The position numbers and the translations under genes were made by a program. DNA of 10,669 nucleotides. It comes from Synura sp. LO234KE. Taxonomy: Eukaryota; Sar; Synurophyceae; Synurales; Mallomonadaceae. The stretch lies in assembly GCA_015143735.1 (NCBI GenBank), contig VKHC01000605.1:1-10669 (forward strand). The letters are read 5' to 3'. Under the pieces are notes generated by a model. The model worked only from the letters and a program-made list of their open reading frames with translations, was not told the origin of the DNA and did not search any database. This document shows positions 1 through 6,827 of this stretch, in pieces (position 1 is the first letter of the stretch; each line of letters opens with the position of its first letter).

Positions 1-64
1 CCAAAGCACGCATTTTATCGTTCCTTGCACTGTTGTCCATTTCATTAAAGTATACAGTTGCCCA

Positions 65-70
65 TTTATT
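65..70 (-). terminator. Candidate polyadenylation signal AATAAA
   Basis: TTTATT on the plus strand reads AATAAA on the minus strand, about 135 nt past the TGA at 205-207, in an AT-rich stretch suited to a 3' UTR. It is the obvious 3' end signal for the leftward transcription unit. I found no AATAAA between 1850 and 2350. Confidence 0.45.
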
Positions 71-204
71 TTTCGATTCATGAATATTATATTTAACATT
101 TACTGTGCAGCTAATCCTCAAGGAGATTAGCAAACCTGAAGTATTTTTCAATTGTATTCACTCAGGATGACACAGATAATCCATTAGCGCTTTTGATGGC
201 ATCG

Positions 205-1839
205 TCACGTCCCGTCCCCGACTGCATCTACAAGAGTGTCCACAGAAACGGGTGCTAGCGCAGAGCAAACAACTCCCTCGACATCCCGCACGCAGCCACG
301 TGCAGGTCCCAGTATCTCTGCCTCCTCCTGCCTCCCACACGAGGCCAACTCATCGTGCGGGTCATCACATGCGTCCGTGTCACTGGTCTCACTATCTCCA
401 CGGTGACAGATCCCCGACCCTTCCACTTGTAGCCCTACCCCAACCACCACCGCCTGATCATCCCCCTTCAATATGAAGTCTTTGTCTTCTCGTTCTCCTT
501 CCCAGTCCCCAATCGCCCTCTCCCGACTCAAAAGGTCGTGCTCAGCGCAGCCCCCTTTCGGATCGGCGCCCCCTTGGCCACTAAGAATATCCTCGGCATC
601 GAGTTCCTGAAGCACCACACTTGTCTCTAACGCCAATGAGGCGGCATCATTCAACCAGCCCTCGTCCGGGAAGTCAAAGTTATAATAGTAGTCGTCCTGC
701 GACTGCTCTTCAGCAAGCACAGCCGCAACAGACGAATATTCATCAACGAATATGTCATCGGTGTGGCCGGATCCCACCCCCTCCCTCTCTCCCTCGTGGC
801 CTACATCCCCTCTCGACACTTCCGACTCTAAGACTATTCCCGTGATATCCGAGAGAGGTTGATCTCCATCTTCTCCTACTCCCCTTTCCACTCCTTCATT
901 TGGGCGAACAGATTGCACTTCACCAGCTCCTTTCATCGCCAGGACATCGTCCTCGCCACCAGTCTCATCATTAGGTTCGCTGGGATCTATATCAAATGAC
1001 AATATACTTCTGCCCTCAACCGAGCCCAATCCGCTGGGGCAAAGGGCCTCTCGCCCTGGCCTCTGGCCGTTACGCGCAACGTCGTCGAGACTCCCTTCTT
1101 GTGCTACGACCGCAAGAATCGCGGAGAGGCACGCCCGCACACATTCGCTGATTCCTCGGTCATTGTCCCCCTCTCCTATGTGAACCGAGATAGCCTCAAC
1201 AAATTCCTTCACACTTTCTACCCCCTGCGCAGAGTTTGTCCCGGGCCCTTCAGCGCCCGTTGGTAAACCGTGAACTCCATGGTCTATCCTATCTCCTAGG
1301 TTTATGTGACTTCTAGGAGCTACTAGAACTCGTGACCGTTTCTCATTTCCCTGGTAAACAGAGAAGGGCATTAACGACTTTGAAACCAAGAAATCTGTTA
1401 ATCTTAACACGAAGTAAAGTTACCTTCTCCTTATCATTCTCCGTCGTGGAGAATAGCGAGTTTTCTGCTGATTGAGGAGACTGCAGCCTTGCAATAGAAG
1501 GAAGTCTGTGCAGTCTGGACGCGGGTTTCGATTGAGAATTCGTAGTTCTCGAAGCCTTCAATATCTTCCGGAACTTCTCCGTGTCCAGTCTGAAAGACGG
1601 GGAAGAGTTTGGAGACACAGAGAAATAGGTCGCAGCGTACCCGTGGCCATTCTCCGGGGCCAACTCTGGCGATCCCGGGGGTTGTGAAGGCGAGTGGGCC
1701 GACTGGGAGTTGTAGAGTACATCTTGCACTGATGCAGGGTTCTCAATTTCTTCGCTCGGGAAGTCCCGATCAAAGGTCCGGTCCCGAAGCGCTTGCTTTT
1801 CGTGGCTGCGAAACTCGATGTTTAGTAAATTTAGTTCTT
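205..1839 (-). CDS. Acidic low-complexity protein or C-terminal tail, two exons, 5' end unresolved
   Basis: Two exons, 1839-1424 and 1350-205, are separated by a 73-bp intron (donor AAG/GTAACT, acceptor TTTACCAG/GG). They join in phase 0 and end at TGA 205-207, giving 519 codons plus two leading bases. I recognise no domain. The first exon is Ser/Pro-rich with basic patches. The second is strongly acidic (Asp, Glu, Gly, Ser) with a Tyr/Phe/Asp cluster reading DDYYYNFDFPDEGW. It looks intrinsically disordered and soluble. No in-frame ATG lies at the front of the first exon, and TTGCAG at 1845-1840 reads as a splice acceptor needing a phase-1 upstream exon. The donor at 2379 of the TMEM184 gene (TTTG/GTGTGT) supplies phase 1, so this may be a long cytoplasmic tail of that protein. 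The alternative is a separate gene with an unseen 5' exon. The long open frame is the main support for coding. Confidence 0.6.
1351..1423 (-). other. 73-bp phase-0 GT-AG intron
   Basis: On the minus strand the preceding exon ends ENDKEK at AAG/GTAACT. The next resumes GNEKRSR after a pyrimidine-rich CTCTGTTTACCAG. Splicing joins two long frames that are otherwise offset and separated by stops. Confidence 0.7.
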
Positions 1840-2350
1840 CTGCAAGTAACAAAATACAATAGCCACCGTGATGAGCATGATAAAATATAGTGGACGGATA
1901 ATTAAGGACGAATGTGTAAATGTTCGAGAATTATACAAAAGTGGCGTCAGATTACATGTTTCCGAAGTCCGCAAGTGCGGTATCCAACACAGCTGTATCA
2001 GATCGTATACTGTATAAATCGGGAGAGGTATGGCCCGCGCACACCTGTAGGAGTGTCTCGGACCTCTCGTACGGACACTCCTCGATTCACGACGATCACC
2101 CCAATCCCTAAACCCAACGCAGTGCGAGACCCACAGAGGGAACCAAATACAGCAAAAATATTAGTCCATATGAAAATTGGATTATGGATACAAAGCGCGT
2201 GCTACTTATAGGAGATGGGAGTCGCGCGACGGGGAGTTGAGCGCGGATGCAAATCGATAAGTGGAAGTGTTTGAATCGAACTAAATTGCGACCAGGTGAA
2301 TCCTTCAGAAATGTCGTGGATGAATCAAACAATTATAAGTGCATATGTAT
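1840..2350. other. Non-coding stretch between TMEM184 exon 9 and the acidic exons
   Basis: No convincing coding sequence is present on either strand; the short frames here have no family features. The minus strand ends with a usable acceptor (TTACTTGCAG, 1849-1840). The stretch contains one perfect 9-bp inverted repeat (2049-2082). It is either a large intron of the TMEM184 gene or an intergenic spacer. Confidence 0.5.
2049..2082. repeat. Inverted repeat, 9-bp arms
   Basis: AGGAGTGTC (2049-2057) and GACACTCCT (2074-2082) are perfect reverse complements with a 16-nt loop. A hairpin could form in either strand. No T-run follows, so a terminator role is not indicated. Function unknown. Confidence 0.6.
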
Positions 2351-5064
2351 CTAGGTCCACTGATGCGCTGCCAACACACCAAAGCAGACTGAGTCCAGCC
2401 GCGGGGGCCGCCTCCTTCCGACTGTGGATCTCTCCGAAGTGTCCGATATCCCAACCGATGTCGACGCATCCCCGGGGTCGACCTCCCCTTCTCCTCGGGA
2501 TAGGAGGGCGTGCGAGCTACCCACTGAGATCACGTCGTCGTACATGTCCTCTTCATAAGCACGATGTGCATCACCCAGGGTTCTCCTGAGATTGGCGCGG
2601 ATGGGACGATCTCCTCGCAGCAGTGAATTGAAAGAGAGACGCCTGTCACAGTCACAGTCACCATGGCAGAAGTGGAGCAGCGCAGAGCGGAGGGAACACA
2701 TGATATCCGAATCAAGTGAAAGATTTCAGGTACACCACAGTTGTGGTATAACGCACGCTTAGTCTGGATCATATTCGAAACGTTCGTTGTATGACAACAC
2801 GTACTTGTTTCTCCCGCGATATCGGTGACTCATTTCTATCGCGACACTGTCAAGATTTCCTGACACAGGACACGAATCAAAGGCGTAAAGAGTGTTAAGG
2901 ACACGTCTGATGTCGCGGATGGTGGGAGGGTAGATATAGGAGTTGATCGATGCTCAGCGAGCGCGGACCTGATAGCTGTGACCGGGACCGGGACAGTTGC
3001 TCGTGGTCCGATCTGGGCGAGTGAGTATTGGAGAGAGAGAGGGTGAAGACCGTGACATACAACTTCTACAGCCCTTCACAGCTAGGCAATATGCTAACTG
3101 TATCCTAGTCAAGTGAGACGCCTCTTTGCACAATAGCGTTTCCAGCATAATTAGGGTACCGGACCGTGAGTGGCGAGCTAGGGTTTCCGCCCCCACCCCA
3201 CTTCTCTGTCACCCAACGCGTGCTCACCTCTGCAGGGCGTAGTTCTCATACGCCGGCATGAAGTTATGGTACAGATCCTGGCCAAGGGATCGACGTGCCA
3301 CCGTAAAAATCACTTCTTGCACAAAGTCTCGTGTGGAGGGGGAGGGGGCATGTCCAAGGGAAGCAAGTACACGTCGTCAGAGTACACACCTGCATCACAT
3401 CCTTGACAGTGAGCACGTCCTTCACATTCTCCAAGAAGCCGTTGTCCTTCAGCCCGCCCTGGAATTCTAGAACAACCAACCGACCAACCAACCAACCAAA
3501 CCCAGGGCATAAGAGAAGTGCGCAGAGAAGACAAGCGAATCCAGGAACAAACGCAGCCTGAGACCGGAGCCCTCACTGCGGTAAAGTAGAGCCATGCACA
3601 ACTCAATCATCCATACTGAGTCGCTTCACCCTCGCCAAGATGCATGCAGATGTATGTCACACAGCCACCGGATATACGCACGCACCGGAGACGGGGAAGG
3701 CGCAGACGAGCAGCGAAGCGAAGAGGACCATCTCGGCGCAGAGCAGCAGGTCGTTCCACATAACTGCTTCCTGAGCGGAGAGGAGGGAAGATGGGGGTAT
3801 TTCAGGTGTGGGGCAAGGTGCGAGCACGTGTCAAGTCCGGACTAGAAGCACCTCTACGGTTACTGGTCCTGCCTTCACGCCCAAGCTCTGGTAGTACGTG
3901 GCGAAGACGATGGCTGCGCGTGACCGGCGCACCCGCAATGGATGAGACAGGAGCACACCAGACAGATTGGAAGGGCAGGGGGGGATCAAGCAGGTTCGCA
4001 ACGAGGGACATTGGTGCTGGATAGAATCCATTATTCGTTAACCGCTGCAGTGTGATAAGGTGCGGATATTTCTTCACAAGGTCTCATTAGTTGGCGCGAG
4101 AGAGTACGATTTACTGGAATATCAGTTGCTCGAGAAATATTAAAGGAGGCGTAGCGAAGATCAAGGTGGACGACGCAAAGGCACATATCACTTACCTTTA
4201 ACGGTCGCGAACTTGAGTATCGGGCGGAAATTTCGAATTAATTTCTTCGTTGCCAGATAGAACACATACAAGCAAAAGAGAGCCCAAGTATAGCTGTAGA
4301 GAGTTAAGTGGGGGCGAGAAGGTAGGCTCCGTAAGTGAAAATAAGAGGAAAAAGGATGTTATAAACGCTATCAGTTCCTATTTTACGCTACAAGTCTCAG
4401 CTAAACGAAAATTTTTAATTTATACGTAAGATGGATAGATTTTACCTGATGTTATAGATGGACATCTCTATCCATTGATATATTGGATTGTAATAGAATC
4501 CTGTTGAAATCATAATAACCCCAATAACCGCCACAAACGGCTTCATGATGATAAACTGAAGGACTCCACGGTGACAAAAACGCATGAGTCTAGCATCTCG
4601 TGCCATCGGCTTTAGAAAGCATAATGGGAAAGGCATATTCATGACGGGTTCATTTTCGATCTGATGCAAACAATCAGTTTCGCCGCCACAGTATTCCAAA
4701 ACGAGATTTAAAAACGAGTACAGCACAAAAGCCTCATAAACATCCCTTATCGTTTCTGCGTAGGCCCCATATTGACCCATCCATAGAGCAAGGGCCGATG
4801 ATACTGCATAAACAGGGCATATAAGTAGAATTCTTATCACGTAAATTTGAATTCCAGGCATAGAATAATGGCAGAGATGCTGGAAAATATGCATGCTGCT
4901 AATAAGAACTGAAAATAAAGAGAGAAAAAGCGCTAACACTGCCGCCTGAAGTTTTAATCACGTCAATTAAGAGTAATTGCCGTAATTACAGGCTACTTTA
5001 CCTCTTCCGAGTATATCCATCGTGATCCATTAGGATCTGCTGGGAAGTCAGGAATATCTTTCAT
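2351..5064 (-). CDS. TMEM184/DUF300 family seven-helix membrane protein, nine exons
   Basis: Nine exons on the minus strand, in transcript order: 5064-5002, 4945-4446, 4293-4196, 3913-3852, 3770-3686, 3466-3390, 3277-3228, 2846-2805 and 2642-2351. Together they give 1269 nt (422 aa), and all splice phases match at GT-AG sites. The protein resembles the Solute_trans_a/DUF300 family (animal TMEM184, plant LAZ1, OST-alpha relatives): seven-helix proteins of endomembranes and plasma membrane with transport or trafficking roles. Seen directly: a helix starting AAVLALFLSLF, then SSMHIFQHL, RILLICPVYA, RDVYEAFVLYSF, YCGGE, a Phe/Leu-rich exon 3 ending PILKFATVK, then IVFATYYQ, LLLCAEMVLF and the family-typical DLYHNFMPAYENY after the last helix. 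The start is the ATG at 5064, just upstream of the first helix. The GPVTVE/EAVMW junction (exon 4 end at 3852 or 3858) and exons 8-9 are less certain. Exon 9 may be shorter and spliced onward (see the 205-1839 entry). Confidence 0.85.
2847..3227 (-). other. 381-bp intron 7 of the TMEM184 gene
   Basis: The donor AG/GTGAGC follows YENYALQ and the acceptor TTGACAG precedes VAIEMSHRYRGR. It holds a CT-rich tract on the transcript strand (around 3027-3050) but no supported gene. Another acceptor near 2970 would open a frame that soon ends in TAG, so it is less likely. Confidence 0.5.
3475..3500 (-). repeat. GGTT tetranucleotide repeat before a 3' splice site
   Basis: The plus strand shows (CCAA)n with one interruption, so the TMEM184 pre-mRNA carries repeated GGTT immediately upstream of the TTCTAG acceptor of intron 5. 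The usual pyrimidine tract is replaced by alternating G and T pairs. Runs of GG at this spacing could form a two-tier G-quadruplex. Confidence 0.7.
4446..4945 (-). CDS. TMEM184 exon 2: membrane core, helices 1-4
   Basis: This is the longest exon of the TMEM184-like gene (500 nt, phase 0 in, phase 2 out). It carries about four predicted membrane segments. The first lies around ALFLSLFSVLISS, the second spans RILLICPVYAVSSALALWM, the third EAFVLYSFLNLVL, and the fourth FIIMKPFVAVIGVIMISTG. The family signatures PVYA, YEAF, GGE and a PLC loop before helix 4 sit in the expected order. The acceptor is CAG at 4946-4948 and the donor reads AG/GTAAAA at 4446/4445. The exon begins at an alanine codon and has no internal start. 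The true start is in the 63-nt first exon (5002-5064), 56 bp upstream. Confidence 0.9.
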
Positions 5065-5095
5065 GAGATTTCTAATATATTAATCATTCAATTCT

Positions 5096-5116
5096 CCAAT
5101 TAACCAATTTCCCAAT
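5096..5116 (+). promoter_or_regulatory. Three CCAAT pentamers at 8-bp period
   Basis: CCAAT occurs at 5096-5100, 5104-5108 and 5112-5116, separated by TAA and TTC. CCAAT is the core recognised by the eukaryotic NF-Y/HAP complex. The array lies 32 to 52 bp from the TMEM184 start codon and about 190 to 210 bp from the LRR start. Confidence 0.5.
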
Positions 5117-5291
5117 CCCAACGAAACAAAAAAAAAACTCAAATCACCGAGCGGGATTAGAGTAACGGTAAGACGGAAAGAAATTCGATTTAATATTATG
5201 GTCACCTCTTAAGTTCCATAATTTACTGCGAGCTTCTAGAGTATTTTTAAATGAAATCGTCACTGAAATTTTGTTTAAGTAGAAGATATAT

Positions 5292-5300
5292 ATGAAATAA
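5292..5300 (+). promoter_or_regulatory. Two-codon upstream ORF (ATG AAA TAA)
   Basis: The ATG at 5292, AAA and TAA at 5298-5300 end six bases before the LRR gene start at 5307. If the transcript begins upstream of 5292, scanning ribosomes meet this short frame first, which could reduce or regulate initiation at 5307. Confidence 0.35.
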
Positions 5301-5306
5301 ATTGCT

Positions 5307-6827
5307 ATGACCGACAAATCAGGTCCAAACTTAGATCGAATATTAACTCTTAATCCTACCCAAACACAGAATTATTTCGGTGAATCCGCTCGTCAAAATT
5401 TTTTCTCAAGGTACAAATGGTTACTTGGACAACGAGAAAAACGCGAGCAATCTTCTAGGAGTGAGTTGTCTCATTTTGTCCTCGACGATGATTGGACGAA
5501 TGCTATGGATTACCCATTTGCGCCAAGACGGCCTGGGCTAAAAAGTATAAGAGAAGACGCCATCAATAATGAATTTTTGCGTGAAGAATTTTCTGTCAAT
5601 CTCGAGGATGAACGCTCTTCCTTATTTCAACAACCTGTTGCGTCGAAGAAAGTTGTAAATGACGAATATTCGATCATATCGCTTGATGCTGACTTGCACG
5701 TAGACAAGAGCTCAAATATTGAAATATCACCAAGGTCAAAGTATATTGATGGGTGCGTACGTGAGAACATATTTCCTCGCCCTTCATTATTAGTACGTAA
5801 GAAAATGACTAAGGAATTGAAACTACAGCATCAAGGGATGGGCGATAAAATAGCTGGCTTATTAGCGGTATCTTTACCAGATCTGCTTTTTGTGCATACT
5901 ATAAATGTCTCCGACAACTGCTTGACCGACGTTGGTTTAACTGCTATCTTGAACGCCATAATAAATATTCCAAATCTCAATGTTTTGAATATATCCGAGA
6001 ACATAATAGGGATAGAGTCCGCAAAATCATTAGCGGGATATCTAGCTAAAGCAGATTGTCCTCTGAGAGAGCTTTATTTAAATCGTTGCGAAATTACTGA
6101 CAAAGAATGCGAACAATTCGTAAACGCGATGAAGAAAACCGAAAATTTGAGGTTACTCGATTTATCCAATAACAAGCTGGGACTCGACGAGGCTCTTACA
6201 GCGGTTAACGCTGATTTCGTTACAGCAGGAGCGACCTTGGCGGAACTTCTACGCTCTCAGAAATGCTTCATCCATACCTTGAAACTCAGTTGGAACATGC
6301 TTCGACTAAACGGGGGAGTAGCGCTGGCGATGTCTCTAGCTCTTAACACACATCTAACCTACTTGGACATATCGTATAATTCTCTCAGCTGCGAAGGAGG
6401 TATGGCGCTAGGAGAGGCCATCATAGAAAATAAGACGTTAGAGACGTTGATTCTAGTCAACAACGCGATCGACGACAAGGCTTGCTTCACCATATGCAAC
6501 GGGATCCGGATGAACCAAACTCTGACACGCGTGGCTCTTGATGGCAACCCCATTGGTCGACTGGGCTCCATCGGTCTGATGCTAATCCCGCTGAGTGCCC
6601 GCAAGCGCCTCTCGCTCTCGTCCGTCAACTGCAACGTCACTTTGAAGAGCGAGATCGAGCTCAGTCAGGACCAACTGACGAACACCTTTTCATTCGCGCT
6701 CGAGTCCCCCTTTGAGAGGGCCATGGCAGTTACGGTGCTCGATATAGTGGCGGGTCACCAGACCCTGGTGCTCTCCAAGGCCTACTATCGACACGCCCGC
6801 GGGATCAAGCTGTACGAACTCAACCTC
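5307..6827 (+). CDS. LRR gene exon 1: N-terminus, RI-type LRRs and first PFER module
   Basis: This is one uninterrupted 507-codon exon. LRR cores of the LxxLxLSxNxL kind start near residues 197 (INVSDNCL), 225 (LNVLNISENII), 253 (LRELYLNRCEI), 281 (LRLLDLSNNKL), 322 (IHTLKLSWNML), 350 (LTYLDISYNSL), 378 (LETLILVNNAI) and 406 (LTRVALDGNPI). The spacing is 28 residues, as in ribonuclease-inhibitor-type repeats, except for one 41-residue step. The last stretch (SFALESPFERAMAVTVL, GIKLYELNL) resembles the second module coded further on. The proposed donor is CTC/GTAACG at 6827/6828. Without splicing, the frame would run six residues more and stop at 6846-6848. The start is the ATG at 5307, the first in this frame after the AT-rich leader. 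Confidence 0.85.

Larger units (their letters stand above)
5065..5306. promoter_or_regulatory. Divergent AT-rich intergenic region, probable shared promoter
   Basis: This is the 242 bp between the minus-strand start at 5064 and the plus-strand start at 5307. It is AT-rich, with a ten-base A run at 5128-5137, TATA-like stretches near each gene (TAATATATTAA around 5073 and GATATATATG at 5285-5294) and three CCAAT pentamers. The head-to-head layout implies that it drives or contains the 5' UTRs of both genes. Transcription start sites cannot be placed from sequence alone. Confidence 0.65.

Noticed and set aside
252-845. Plus-strand open frames rich in Pro and His (252-476 and 621-845)
   Set aside because: They lie antisense to the longer acidic minus-strand exon, and their Pro/Ser/His composition is what antisense reading of Gly/Glu/Asp codons gives.
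1912-2332. Short frames on both strands between 1912 and 2332
   Set aside because: No family features, no promoter or splice support, and they overlap each other; treated as chance frames in an intron or spacer.
3337-3350. G-rich run GGAGGGGGAGGGGG as a G-quadruplex
   Set aside because: It has too few separate G runs on one strand for a standard quadruplex; on the transcript strand it is simply a pyrimidine tract of intron 6.
3258-4077. Plus-strand frames across the TMEM184 exons, and unspliced minus frames such as 3310-3606
   Set aside because: The minus-strand exon pieces match the family only after splicing; the longer unspliced frames run into introns.
5128-5137. Ten-base A run read as a retroposed poly(A) tail
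   Set aside because: The TMEM184 gene beside it keeps its introns and no target-site duplication is seen, so it is an ordinary promoter A run.
6359-6640. Minus-strand 93-codon frame inside LRR exon 1
   Set aside because: It is antisense to well-formed LRR repeats and has no features of its own.
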